DNA of 64,000 bases from Sphingomonas hengshuiensis (GTDB lineage Bacteria; Pseudomonadota; Alphaproteobacteria; Sphingomonadales; Sphingomonadaceae), in the NCBI RefSeq assembly GCF_000935025.1, contig NZ_CP010836.1:2232001-2296000 (forward strand), read 5' to 3'. The stretch's first letter is position 1, and every line of letters starts with the position of its first letter. Shown piece after piece: positions 24,509 through 33,562 of this stretch. The notes under the pieces are model-generated. The model saw only the letters and a list, made by a program, of their open reading frames with translations, did not search any database and had not been told where the DNA came from. A program made the translations under genes and the position numbers.

Positions 24509-25222
24509 TCAACTCGTAACGTAACAACTCTCACCCGCAACCTTCAGCTTCCCGCACAGTTCCTTCGCCTGGCCATTGCTCCCGGCATTCACCCGCAGGC
24601 GGAAGATTGGCTTGCCGTCCTTCTCCCCGCGCTCGACCGATTTGCCCAGCGGTGCGAGATAGGCGAAGCGCTTGGACAGGCGCGCCCATGCGGCATTGGC
24701 GCCGCGCTCGTCGGGATAGGCGCCCAGCTGGATCAGCGAGCCCGATGCCGCGGTCGGCGGCGGCGCCGCGACCACGGGGCGCTGCGCCGGGGTCGCGCCG
24801 CCGGTCGGCACGGCGATCGTCGCGGTCTTGCCGCCTGCTACGGGTGCGCGTTGCTGCACGACCGTGCCCTCGACCGGCGCCTCGGGAAGCGCGCCCGCGT
24901 TGATGCTGGCATTGGCGGCGGCGCCCTGGCTGGTGGCGAACACGGTGTCGCCTTCGCCTTCGACCTTCATGCCGCCGGGCTGGTCGGGCTTGACCTTGTA
25001 ATCACCTGCCTCGGCGTTGATCAATTCGCCGTTGCCGGTCAGCCCCTGCTGCTTCTGATACCAATAATATCCAAAGCCCGCCGCTCCCACGACCAGCAAT
25101 ATCAGCACGATCAGCAATAGGATCCGGCCAATCGAGGGACCGTCGCGATACTCGTCCTCGACGGTTTCCAGCCATGGAAGCCGGTCGTCATCGCCGTATC
25201 CAGCCTCCCCGCGCGCACTCAT
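24509..25222 (-). CDS. SPOR-domain inner-membrane protein
   Basis: 237 residues. Acidic cytoplasmic N-terminus, one membrane helix at about 33-52 (LLLIVLILLVVGAAGFGYYW), a Pro/Ala-rich periplasmic linker, and a C-terminal SPOR domain (SLIQLGAYPDERGANAAW to LKVAGESCYVTS) that binds denuded septal glycan. Such proteins act at the division site (FtsN/DedD-like). Its ATG is two bases after the argS stop. Its 3' end is duplicated twice downstream. Confidence 0.88.
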   Translation of the reverse strand: MSARGEAGYGDDDRLPWLETVEDEYRDGPSIGRILLLIVLILLVVGAAGFGYYWYQKQQGLTGNGELINAEAGDYKVKPDQPGGMKVEGEGDTVFATSQGAAANASINAGALPEAPVEGTVVQQRAPVAGGKTATIAVPTGGATPAQRPVVAAPPPTAASGSLIQLGAYPDERGANAAWARLSKRFAYLAPLGKSVERGEKDGKPIFRLRVNAGSNGQAKELCGKLKVAGESCYVTS

Positions 25223-25223
25223 C

Positions 25224-26948
25224 TCAATGCATCTCCTCGACGGCCTCGACCCCCATCAGCCCCAGGCCGTTGCGGACAATTTGCCCGATCCCGCGCGCCA
25301 AATATAGTCGCGCGCACGTTAACCCTGTCTGATCGGCGATCACGAAGCGCCGATCGGGGCGATCGTTGCCGGCATTCCACAGCGCGTGAAAGCCTGCCGC
25401 CAAGTCATAGAGATAGAAGGCGATCCGATGCGGCTCGCGCGCCAGCGCCGCGCCCTCGACCACGCGCGGGAACTGCGCGGCCAGCTTCACCAGCGCCAGC
25501 TCTTCCGTATCAAGCAGGGACAGTGCCGCATCGGGACAGTCGATCCCCGCCTCCGCCGCCTTGCGATGCACCGATGCGATGCGGGCATGGGCGTATTGGA
25601 CATAGAAGACCGGGTTGTCCTTCGAAGCCTCGACGACCTTGGCGAAGTCGAAATCCATCTGGGCATCGGCCTTGCGCGTCAGCATCGTGAAACGGACCAC
25701 GTCCTTGCCCACTTCGCCGACGACATCGGCCAGCGTCACGAAATTGCCCGAGCGCTTGGACATCTTCACCGGCTCGCCCGCGCGGAGCAGGCGCACCATC
25801 TGGACCAGCTTGACGTCGAACTTGGTCTGCCCGCCGGTCAGCGCCGCGACCGCCGCGACGATCCGCTTGACCGTCCCGGCATGGTCGGCGCCCCAGATAT
25901 CGATCAGCTGGTCGGCTTGCTGCGCCTTCTGGAAATGATAGGCGAGGTCGGCGCCGAAATAGGTCCATTGCCCGTTCGATTTCTTGATCGGGCGGTCCTG
26001 GTCGTCGCCGAACTGGCTGGAGCGGAACAGCGGCAGCTCGACCGGCTCCCAATCCTCGGGCGTCTCGCCCTTGGGCGCTTCCAGCACGCCGTCATATACC
26101 AGCCCGCGCTCGCGCAGCCACGCCTCCGCCGCCTCGGGCTTGCCCGCCGCCTGAAGCTCGGCCTCCGACGAGAACACCTCGTGGACGATGCCCAGCAGCT
26201 TCAGGTCGGCGCGGATCATCACCATCATCGCGGCGACCGCCGACTTGCGGAACAGCACCAGCCACTCGCCCTCGGGCGCTTCGACATAGCGGTCGCCATA
26301 TTCGGCGGCCAGCGCCTCGCCCACGGGCTTCAGATACTCGCCCGGATACAGCCCCTCGGGAATCTCGATCGTCGCGCCCAGCGCCTCGCGGTAGCGCAGA
26401 TGCGCCGAACGGGCGAGGACGTCGACCTGCCCGCCCGCGTCATTGACATAATATTCGCGGATCACCCGGTGCCCGACAAACTCCAGCAGCGTCGCCAGCG
26501 CGTCGCCGACCACGGCACCCCGGCAATGCCCCATATGCATCGGCCCGGTAGGGTTGGCGGAGACATATTCGACATTGACGCTGACGCCCGCGCCCAGCGT
26601 CGAGCGGCCATAATCGGCGCCCTCCGCGACGATCGTGGTCAGCTCGTCGCGCCAGGTGTCGTCGGTGAGCGACAGGTTGATGAACCCCGGCCCGGCGACG
26701 CTCACGGCCGAAACCTCGGGCAGCTTCTCCAGCTCGGCAGCGATCTTCTCGGCCAGCGCGCGCGGATTGGTGCCCGCCGGCTTGGCGAGCACCATCGCGG
26801 CGTTGGTCGCCAGGTCGCCGTGCGTGACGTCGCGCGGCGGCTCCACCGTCACGGCGCGTCGTTCCAGCCCGCCGGGCAGGTCGCCGGCGGCGACAAGCGC
26901 GTCCAGGGCGGCGTTCAGATGCGCGGCGAAACGGTGATACAGCGTCAT
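25224..26948 (-). CDS. argS: Arginyl-tRNA synthetase
   Basis: 574 residues from the ATG at 26948. Class I synthetase: HMGH (138-141, in ANPTGPMHMGHCRG) is the HIGH motif and KMSKRSG the KMSKS motif. An N-terminal Add1 domain and a C-terminal DALR helical domain (YAHARIASVHRK; ending GLMGVEAVEEMH) are present. Length is typical. It is the first gene of an argS-SPOR unit. Confidence 0.97.
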   Translation of the reverse strand: MTLYHRFAAHLNAALDALVAAGDLPGGLERRAVTVEPPRDVTHGDLATNAAMVLAKPAGTNPRALAEKIAAELEKLPEVSAVSVAGPGFINLSLTDDTWRDELTTIVAEGADYGRSTLGAGVSVNVEYVSANPTGPMHMGHCRGAVVGDALATLLEFVGHRVIREYYVNDAGGQVDVLARSAHLRYREALGATIEIPEGLYPGEYLKPVGEALAAEYGDRYVEAPEGEWLVLFRKSAVAAMMVMIRADLKLLGIVHEVFSSEAELQAAGKPEAAEAWLRERGLVYDGVLEAPKGETPEDWEPVELPLFRSSQFGDDQDRPIKKSNGQWTYFGADLAYHFQKAQQADQLIDIWGADHAGTVKRIVAAVAALTGGQTKFDVKLVQMVRLLRAGEPVKMSKRSGNFVTLADVVGEVGKDVVRFTMLTRKADAQMDFDFAKVVEASKDNPVFYVQYAHARIASVHRKAAEAGIDCPDAALSLLDTEELALVKLAAQFPRVVEGAALAREPHRIAFYLYDLAAGFHALWNAGNDRPDRRFVIADQTGLTCARLYLARGIGQIVRNGLGLMGVEAVEEMH

Positions 26949-26999
26949 GCAAAGGTCCAGATTGCGCGAGGGAGCGCGCCCTGTACCCCAAGCCACACC

Positions 27000-27032
27000 G
27001 CGCGCAAAGGCCCGCACCCGGGCTTTGCGCGC
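27000..27032 (-). terminator. Hairpin at the 3' end of the DUF1501 gene
   Basis: A 10-bp stem GCGCGCAAAG / CTTTGCGCGC (27000-27009 with 27023-27032), extended by CCCG/CGGG after a one-base bulge. It lies 8 bases past the DUF1501 stop and upstream of argS. There is no T-run. Confidence 0.5.
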
Positions 27033-27039
27033 AGCGGGA

Positions 27040-28194
27040 CTACACGCGCACCAGATCGCGCATCAGCCGCCCGCCCTTCATGTCGGGGAACAGCGTGGCC
27101 GCGGTCTGCACCGGCGACAGGTTGAAATGCGAGGCCAGCGCGCCGTGGATCAGATTGTCGAGCCCCAGCGTCGGTCGCAAATCGCGCCCCTCATAGAGCT
27201 GCGCGTCGGCCAGCCCGGGCCAATCGGCCTCGACCCGCCCACCATTCACCGCGCCGCCGAGCAGCATCGCGACCGATCCGGTGCCGTGATCGGTGCCCTG
27301 CGTCCCGTTGATCTTCACCGTCCGCCCGAATTCGGTCGCGACCAGCACCAGCGTATCGGACCAGAGCGGGCCAAGCCCATCGCGGAGCGCCGCGACCATC
27401 GCGTCGAGCCCCCTGAGCTGGCCCGTCAGCCGCCCGCGCTGCTGGGCATGCGTATCCCAGCCGCCGGTCTCGATCATCGCGATTCGCGCGCCGCCCGGCG
27501 CCGCCATCAGCTTGGCGGCAAGCGCGCCGGTGGCGGCGGCGTTGCGGCCATTGTCGGCGGCCAGTTCGCTGGTCAGCATCCGCGTCGCGGTCGCCTGTTC
27601 CCACGCGGCATGAAGCTGCGCGTCGTTCTGGTACATGCTCGATACGCGCGCGATCAGGTCGTCCGAGGCGTCGGGGAGCGCGGAGGGGGCATAGCTCGCC
27701 ACTTCCACCGGGCCGCGCAACGCCATCGGAATGGACGCCGCCAGCGCGATGGCGCTGTCGTCGTCCTTTGGCAACAGGCTCAGCAGCCGGTTGAGCCACC
27801 CGTCCTTCAGCGAATAGGCAGAGGTCCCGCCGGTCTCGAGCACATTCTGCCCGTCGAAATGCGAGCGGTCGCGATAGGGCGAGGCGACGGCATGGACGAA
27901 CAGCGCCTGCCTGGCACGATACAGCCCGTCGATATTGGCCAGCACCGGGTGCAGCGCGAACATCGAATCGAGCTTGGGCGCGGCCACGAAATCCTGCGCG
28001 AGCGCGTCGCGCTGGGTCACGAAGGCCGGATCGCCGACCGGCGCCACCGTCATCAGCCCGTCGGCGGCGCCGCGCTGGATGATGAACACGAAGCGGCGCT
28101 CGGTCGCGGCGCGCGCGAGCACCATCTTCGGGCCGAATGCCGAAGTCGCGATCGCCGACGCGCCGAGCGCGATGAATTTGCGTCGATTGAACAT
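27040..28194 (-). CDS. DUF1501 protein, Tat-exported
   Basis: 384 residues. The N-terminus MFNRRKFIALGASAIATSAF is a twin-arginine-type signal. The body has the sulfatase/alkaline-phosphatase-like DUF1501 pattern: FVFIIQRGAADGLMTV, SPYRDRSHFDGQNVLE, MIETGGWDTHAQQ and ATEFGRTVKINGTQGTDHGT. These carry the metal-site Asp/His residues of the superfamily. Substrate is unknown. It follows the DUF1800 gene with a 3-base gap; the two are an almost invariant pair in many bacteria. Confidence 0.88.
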   Translation of the reverse strand: MFNRRKFIALGASAIATSAFGPKMVLARAATERRFVFIIQRGAADGLMTVAPVGDPAFVTQRDALAQDFVAAPKLDSMFALHPVLANIDGLYRARQALFVHAVASPYRDRSHFDGQNVLETGGTSAYSLKDGWLNRLLSLLPKDDDSAIALAASIPMALRGPVEVASYAPSALPDASDDLIARVSSMYQNDAQLHAAWEQATATRMLTSELAADNGRNAAATGALAAKLMAAPGGARIAMIETGGWDTHAQQRGRLTGQLRGLDAMVAALRDGLGPLWSDTLVLVATEFGRTVKINGTQGTDHGTGSVAMLLGGAVNGGRVEADWPGLADAQLYEGRDLRPTLGLDNLIHGALASHFNLSPVQTAATLFPDMKGGRLMRDLVRV

Positions 28195-28197
28195 GGC

Positions 28198-29709
28198 TTA
28201 TCTCCGCATCATTTCGGGGGCGACGAGCAGCAGCGCGAGGCCCTGGCTCGGGCTCTCGGCGCGCGAGATCGCCTGCGCCGTCGCGTCGCTGAGCGATCCG
28301 GGGAACAGCTCCGCCGCTCGTGCGCGGGGATCGAGCGTGTCGCGGGTACGCTGCGCGATCCGCTCCGCCGCCTCGACGCGGCGCATGATCGCATCGGGGC
28401 CCGCCCAGCTCCCGGCGACATCGTCCCAGCCGGCGGGCGATCCCGGGCGCCACACCGGCTGGCCAAGCTGCGATATCAGCCCGACCGTGCCCTTGCGCTG
28501 CTGCTGCGCGCCCAGCGCGCGCTCGACCGAGATCGTCCATTCCCACGGCGTCTTGAACTTCACCGGCTGCGGCACCCAGCATTCCGGCGATGCGACCAGC
28601 GCGCGATATACCGTCGGCAGGTCGCCGTCCGATTTAAGGAACGCTGCCTCCAGCCGCGCGACCAGCGCCGGGGGCGGATCGTCTCCCGCAAAGTGGCGGG
28701 CAAGCTTGGTGGCGATATGCCGCGCCGTGGCCGGATGGACCGCCAGCATGTCGAGGACCGCGGCGGCCTGCGCCTCGCCCTGTTGCGGCCAGGTCTTGCC
28801 GAGGATCATGCGGGTCCCCGGCTCGTGCATTTTGGCGGCGAACGCGAAACTGCCCGGTTCGCCGGTCAGCCCGAGCGCCAGGAACGGCGGGCGGCGATCT
28901 ACTCCGGCGATCGTCCACCCGGTCATCGCCCGCGCGAACTCGGTCACGTCCGCCTGACTATAGCCGGTGCGGACGCCCAGCGTGTGCAGCTCCAGAATTT
29001 CGCGCGCGAGATTTTCGTTGAGCCCACGCTTCCGCCCGGACCGCCCCGATGCGCGCACGACCGGGCTGTTCGGGCCAACCGACTGCGCCTGATCGAGGAA
29101 GAACAGCATCGAGGGATGCCGCTCCACTGCGTTGAGCATGTCGCCGAAGCGGCCCAGCACATGCGGGCGCACCGCCTCGAACTCCAGCGTTCCGGTCAGC
29201 CCGATCGTTTCCAGCTTGTCCGCCGAGACCGCGAAGTGATTGGACCAGAAATGGACGAGCCGCTCGACAAACGGCGCCGAAGTGGTCACCGCCGCCTGCG
29301 CGCGCGCCGTGGTCTGTTCGGTATAATGCGCGCGTGCCTCTTCGCGGGCACGGCGCAACTCTTCGCTGATCGGGTTAACATTTGTTTGCGGGGCTGTTTG
29401 CGGGGCGGTCATCGCCTCGCCCATGGCCATATCGGGCGCTGGCGACGGTGCCGCGGCAGCGCGTGCCGCCGCCCTGCGCTGGGCGCGCTTCGTAGCATTC
29501 ACCTGGCGTCGGATCTGAGAGTCGCGCGCCGAATGCTGACCGAGCTCATCGCACAGCTGCGCGCTTCCCGGCAGTGCAGCAATCGCAGCCGGTCGCGGCT
29601 CGAAACGATCGAACTGGGCAATCAGCCATTTCTTCGGGTCGGCGCCCGGCCGGTCCCCCGGCGTGGCGCCCAGGCCGAACCGGTTCAACGCAATACTGGC
29701 ATCAGTCAC
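28198..29709 (-). CDS. DUF1800 protein
   Basis: 503 residues from a GTG at 29709, with AAAGGAA eight bases upstream. DUF1800 hallmarks: ALNRFGLGATPGD near the N-terminus, LVHFWSNHFAVS, LNENLAREILELHTLGV, and FARAMTGWTI. An Ala/Gln-rich low-complexity segment lies at about residues 80-130. The function is unknown; it is thought to work with the DUF1501 partner in the envelope. No clear signal peptide is seen with this start. Confidence 0.85.
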   Translation of the reverse strand: MTDASIALNRFGLGATPGDRPGADPKKWLIAQFDRFEPRPAAIAALPGSAQLCDELGQHSARDSQIRRQVNATKRAQRRAAARAAAAPSPAPDMAMGEAMTAPQTAPQTNVNPISEELRRAREEARAHYTEQTTARAQAAVTTSAPFVERLVHFWSNHFAVSADKLETIGLTGTLEFEAVRPHVLGRFGDMLNAVERHPSMLFFLDQAQSVGPNSPVVRASGRSGRKRGLNENLAREILELHTLGVRTGYSQADVTEFARAMTGWTIAGVDRRPPFLALGLTGEPGSFAFAAKMHEPGTRMILGKTWPQQGEAQAAAVLDMLAVHPATARHIATKLARHFAGDDPPPALVARLEAAFLKSDGDLPTVYRALVASPECWVPQPVKFKTPWEWTISVERALGAQQQRKGTVGLISQLGQPVWRPGSPAGWDDVAGSWAGPDAIMRRVEAAERIAQRTRDTLDPRARAAELFPGSLSDATAQAISRAESPSQGLALLLVAPEMMRR

Positions 29710-29918
29710 GACTGGATTCCTTTGCGACCGTACACTCCCTGCTATCTGCTCTTTGTCGCACAAGTTTGTCACGATGATGGTTTTCCAGATGCAATTTCTG
29801 CAACCGCGCCGAACGTCGTTTGCGATTGCTCGAAATGGTGCAGCGCAACAAAAGGGGCGCAAGAACAAAAACCAGGGATGAGGATCTAACTCTTGAACCA
29901 CCTCAAGGAGTAAAGATC

Positions 29919-30188
29919 ATGGCTCGTATTCTTTTCGCCGCAGCGGCAGCAACCCTCGCTTTCGCAACCCCCGCCCTGGCCGGTGACCGCACCTTCACGC
30001 ACGAAGGCGTCACCTATGTCTACACCGTGACCCCGAAGGGCGATGCCCGCGTCCTCGAGGGCAAGGCTTCGACCGGCGGCAAGTTCCGCCTCGTCGTCCG
30101 CAACGGCTGGGTCGATGGCTATGCCAGCAACAACCGCGTGTCGTTCCGCGCTCCCAAGAGCGAGAACGCAGTCGTCGCGCAGCGCTGA
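29919..30188 (+). CDS. Small secreted protein of unknown function
   Basis: 89 residues with AAGGAG (29905-29910) eight bases before the ATG, an ideal site. Signal peptide MARILFAAAAATLAFATPALA, then a beta-rich domain (FTHEGVTYVYTVTPKG, KFRLVVRNGWVDGYASN, RVSFRAP). Tyr/Val repeats suggest a small beta sandwich. A strong terminator follows. Proteins like this are common in sphingomonads; the role is not known to me. Confidence 0.75.
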   Translation: MARILFAAAAATLAFATPALAGDRTFTHEGVTYVYTVTPKGDARVLEGKASTGGKFRLVVRNGWVDGYASNNRVSFRAPKSENAVVAQR

Positions 30189-30208
30189 TAGCGGCTTCAC
30201 GCTACTCG

Positions 30209-30244
30209 AAACGGCCCCCGCAGCGATGCTGCGGGGGCCGTTTT
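30209..30244. terminator. Strong bidirectional terminator
   Basis: A perfect 15-16 bp stem (30209-30224 with 30228-30243) with a GAT loop and TTTT at its plus-strand end, AAA on the other side. It serves the small secreted gene (+) and the dGTPase-like gene (-), which converge here. Confidence 0.9.
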
Positions 30245-30248
30245 GCTG

Positions 30249-31415
30249 TCAGAACCCCTCGGGCAAGGCGATCGGGCCGACGGCCTCGCGATAGCGCGTG
30301 ACCGCGTAGCGATCGGTCATCCCCGCAATAAAATCGGCGATATGCCGGCTGCGCCACGGCTCCTCGGCGGGCAGCGCGTCGCGCCACTCGGCGGGCATCA
30401 GCGTCGCATCGGCGGCATAGGCCGCGAACAGCCCCGCGACCACGCCATGCGCCGCCTCCGCCGCCGCCAACTGACTGGGGTGGTGATAGAGATTGGCGTA
30501 CATGAAGCGCTTGAGCGCGCGCTCGTCGTCGCGCATCGCGTCGGAGAAGGCCGCGAGGCACCGCCCCGCCGCGCGCACATCGGCGACCGACTCGATCCCG
30601 CTTCCATCCAGCCGCGCGCGCGTCGCGGCGATCAGGTCGTTGGCCATCGCGCCGATCTGCGACCGGATCAGCTCGCCGACCAGCCGCTTCGCCGGCACGC
30701 CCGGAAACTGCTTCTCGACGCGCCGCCAGCCATCGGCGACCATCGGCAATGCCATCATCTGGTCGAGCGTCAAAAGGCCAGCGCGCAACCCGTCGTCGAT
30801 GTCGTGATTGTCATAGGCGATGTCGTCGGCGATCGCCGCGACCTGCGCCTCCAGCGAGGGCCAGGTCTCCAGTTCGAGCGGGAACTCGGCATCCGCCGCC
30901 GCCAGCGCCCATTCGGGCCGCGCGATCGGGCCATTATGCTTGGCCAGCCCCTCCAGCGTATCCCAGGTGAGGTTGAGCCCCCGCCACGCCGGATAGGGAT
31001 GCTCGAGCATCGTCAGCGTGCGCAGCGTATGGCCATTATGGTCGAACCCGCCCACGCCCGCCAGCGCATGTTCGAGCGCGTCTTCGCCGGCATGGCCGAA
31101 CGGCGGGTGGCCAATGTCGTGCGCCAGGCACAAGGCCTCGGTCAGGTCCTCGTTCAGCCCCAGCGCCCGCGCGATCGTCCGCCCGATCTGCGCGACTTCG
31201 AGGCTGTGCGTGAGCCGCACGCGGAAATGGTCGCCATCGGGCGCGAGGAACACCTGCGTCTTGTGCCGCAGCCGGCGGAAGCTGATCGAGTGGATCACGC
31301 GGTCGCGGTCGCGCTGGAACGCGTCGCGGGGCCCGCGCACTTCGCCGCCGGGCTCGGGATACAGCCGCCCGCGGCTCTGGCCGGGCATGCACGCCCAGGG
31401 TGCGTGACCGCTCAT
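30249..31415 (-). CDS. dgt: dGTPase-like HD-domain nucleotide triphosphohydrolase
   Basis: 388 residues from the ATG at 31415; an ATG at 31433 is possible. HD-domain motifs: RLTHSLEVAQIGRTIARALG, the metal-binding CLAHDIGHPPFGHAGE, and DDIAYDNHDIDDGL. The N-terminal SRGRLYPEPGG and AFQRDRDRVIHSISFRRL are typical of deoxyguanosinetriphosphate triphosphohydrolase-like proteins. It hydrolyses dNTPs to deoxynucleosides and triphosphate. It begins 28 bases after the TPR-SPOR gene stop. Confidence 0.88.
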   Translation of the reverse strand: MSGHAPWACMPGQSRGRLYPEPGGEVRGPRDAFQRDRDRVIHSISFRRLRHKTQVFLAPDGDHFRVRLTHSLEVAQIGRTIARALGLNEDLTEALCLAHDIGHPPFGHAGEDALEHALAGVGGFDHNGHTLRTLTMLEHPYPAWRGLNLTWDTLEGLAKHNGPIARPEWALAAADAEFPLELETWPSLEAQVAAIADDIAYDNHDIDDGLRAGLLTLDQMMALPMVADGWRRVEKQFPGVPAKRLVGELIRSQIGAMANDLIAATRARLDGSGIESVADVRAAGRCLAAFSDAMRDDERALKRFMYANLYHHPSQLAAAEAAHGVVAGLFAAYAADATLMPAEWRDALPAEEPWRSRHIADFIAGMTDRYAVTRYREAVGPIALPEGF

Positions 31416-31443
31416 CGCCCCGCCCCGCCCCATTGCAATCGAC

Positions 31444-33471
31444 TCACTTAACCTCCAGCCGCGTGATCTTCTGCCCGGCCTCGCTGGTGAACACGAACCC
31501 CGACAGGCCCGATTTGGCGATCGAGTTGACGAAAGCCTGCGCCTCGCCAGCGGTCTTGAACGGGCCCGCGAGCACGCGGTTGGTCGCGCGCAGCGGGGTC
31601 CACCATGCCGACTTGCCCTTGAACAGCACCGGCGCCTTGGCGACCACGGCCTTCCACGCCTTGGGCAGCGTATCGACATTCGCACCCCCGGCCACCTGGA
31701 CCCAGGCGCGCGCGGGCTCGAGCTTCACCGGGTCCTTCTTGGGATCGGGCTTCTTGGCCTTGGGGTCCGGCTTGCCCGCCTTCGCCTTCGAGTCGACCTT
31801 GGCGGGATCGGCCTTGGCGACCTCCGGCTTCGGCTTGGGCTCAGGCTTTGGCGGCGCGGGCTTCACGAGTGCCGGCTTCGGCTCAGGCTTCGGTTCAGGC
31901 GCCGGGGCGGGCTCGGGCGCCGGCTCGACGCGGACGGGCTCGATGGGGACCCGCGTCACGACTTCCAGTTCCTCGCCGGGGATGGTGAGCTTGCCCATGA
32001 TCGCCGCGAGCACGCTATCCTCCTGCCCCACCCGCGCGGGCCCCGGCGGCGTCGGCGCGGCGGCGCGCTGCTGCGGCGGGGCCAGTACCGGCTGCGGCTG
32101 GGGCTCAGGCAAGGGCTGGACCTGGGCCTGGCGTTCCGGCTGGGGCTGGGCGACTGGCGGCGCGGCCTCGACAGCGCGCGGCTCCGGCGTCGCCGGGCGC
32201 GGCTCAGGGGCAGCAGCAGTTGCGCTTGGCGCAGCGGGCTGCGGCACGGACGAAGCTGGAGCCGCCGCGCGCGTCTCCGGCGGTTGCGCAGGCGCGGTTT
32301 CGAACCGCAGCGGCCAGGCGGGCTGTTCCCCCGCCCCGCCCTGCCGGAGCGTGGTACGCCGCTCGGGTGCCTGCATTGCACTGCCCGCCAGCCGAACCGG
32401 CGCGCGCGTGGTCGAAGGCGCAGGCGTCGGTGCTGGTGTCGGCAGCGGCTGGACCATCGGCTGGGGCGGCGGCGGAACGAATTGCGGCGGCGCGGGAAGC
32501 GGCGCAGCGGCCGCTACTTCGACCGGCCTGCGGGCAGCCGCCGTCGCAGCGACCTGCGCCGCGCGCTCGTCGCGCTCGCGTTCGCGCCGGGACCGTCGAT
32601 CGCGGCCCTTGGCGCTGGAGGCCGGCTGCACCGGCGCCGCGGCGACCTGGACCGGGCGTGCCTCGGGCACATAGCGCGGCAAGGCGGGCGCCAGCCGCGC
32701 ATCGGCCATCCGCGCCTGGGTCGGCGACAATTCGCCGAAATGCACCGCAAAGGCGCGATCGGCGGGCGACAGCGTCCCCAGCCGACGAAAAAAGGGCGCG
32801 AGCGCCTGGCCCATCGTGCCCGGCATCATGCTCGCGGCGATCCGCTCGGCGCCTGCGACATCGCCGTTCATCGCCATGATGAAAGCCCGCGCACGCCACG
32901 CCGCCCGATCGCTCTTGCGCAGCAGCGGATCGAGTTGCGCCATCGCCGCATCGACTCGCCCCGTGCTGCCCAGCGACAGCGCATAGCGCCGCTGCGTCTC
33001 CTCGCTACGGTCGCCGCTCGCCATCGCCAGCGCATAGTCGCGCTGCGCAAGGTCGGGCGAGCCGAGCAGGTCATAGGCAAAGCCGCGATCGGCGGCATAG
33101 TCGCGCACCGGGACGCCGCGCGCCTCCGCGCCCTGGAACAGCCGCAGCGCCTCGCCCGGGCGCTCCAGCCGGACGAGCGCCGATCCCCTGCCCGCCAGGA
33201 TGCGCGGATTGCTCGGGTCGACCGTTTCGGCGCGCTGGAAAAAGGCGAGTGCGGCGGAGGTATCCCCCAGCCGGGCGCTCAACACCCCCGCGGTCAGCAG
33301 CGCGTTGACGTCGCGCGGATCGGCGGCAAGCGCGCGCACCTGCTCGGCGAGCCGGTCGGCATCGGGATTGGGCGCGGCGACGATCTCGGTCTGCGCGCGA
33401 ACGGGACACACCCCGGTAGCGGCCAGCATCAGGCCGAGCGCCAACGCGCGCGAAGTGCGAATCCGGTTCAT
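31444..33471 (-). CDS. TPR and SPOR-domain secreted protein
   Basis: 675 residues from the ATG at 33471. Signal peptide (SRALALGLMLAATGVCPVRAQ), about four tetratricopeptide-like repeats (residues 25-240, e.g. LLTAGVLSARLGDTSAALAF), a very long Pro/Ala/Lys/Glu linker (about 270-590) and a C-terminal SPOR domain (VQVAGGANVDTLPKAWKAV to ITRLEVK). The SPOR domain targets septal peptidoglycan. It lies next to ftsZ but is transcribed separately after a hairpin. The linker's Pro-Lys-Pro repeats are encoded by imperfect short repeats. Confidence 0.8.
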   Translation of the reverse strand: MNRIRTSRALALGLMLAATGVCPVRAQTEIVAAPNPDADRLAEQVRALAADPRDVNALLTAGVLSARLGDTSAALAFFQRAETVDPSNPRILAGRGSALVRLERPGEALRLFQGAEARGVPVRDYAADRGFAYDLLGSPDLAQRDYALAMASGDRSEETQRRYALSLGSTGRVDAAMAQLDPLLRKSDRAAWRARAFIMAMNGDVAGAERIAASMMPGTMGQALAPFFRRLGTLSPADRAFAVHFGELSPTQARMADARLAPALPRYVPEARPVQVAAAPVQPASSAKGRDRRSRRERERDERAAQVAATAAARRPVEVAAAAPLPAPPQFVPPPPQPMVQPLPTPAPTPAPSTTRAPVRLAGSAMQAPERRTTLRQGGAGEQPAWPLRFETAPAQPPETRAAAPASSVPQPAAPSATAAAPEPRPATPEPRAVEAAPPVAQPQPERQAQVQPLPEPQPQPVLAPPQQRAAAPTPPGPARVGQEDSVLAAIMGKLTIPGEELEVVTRVPIEPVRVEPAPEPAPAPEPKPEPKPALVKPAPPKPEPKPKPEVAKADPAKVDSKAKAGKPDPKAKKPDPKKDPVKLEPARAWVQVAGGANVDTLPKAWKAVVAKAPVLFKGKSAWWTPLRATNRVLAGPFKTAGEAQAFVNSIAKSGLSGFVFTSEAGQKITRLEVK

Positions 33472-33516
33472 GTCGGCCCAGCCTAAACGCCTCAAACGAT
33501 GAACCGCCAATAACCC

Positions 33517-33554
33517 ATCGCCGGCGGCTCGCCAAAGCGAGGCACGCCGGCGAT
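33517..33554 (-). terminator. Hairpin downstream of ftsZ
   Basis: A 10-bp perfect stem ATCGCCGGCG / CGCCGGCGAT (33517-33526 with 33545-33554), with a smaller CTCG/CGAG hairpin in the loop. It begins 9 bases after the ftsZ stop and probably ends the dcw transcript. Confidence 0.65.
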
Positions 33555-33562
33555 GAATGCCG

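Noticed and set aside
26947..29889. A 980-codon open frame on the plus strand
   Set aside because: It runs antisense to the DUF1501 and DUF1800 genes, has shadow composition (Arg, Gly, Gln, His-rich) and no recognisable motif.
31730..31930. Repetitive sequence taken for a possible regulatory repeat
   Set aside because: It encodes the Pro-Lys-Glu linker of the TPR-SPOR protein; the repeats follow codon periodicity.
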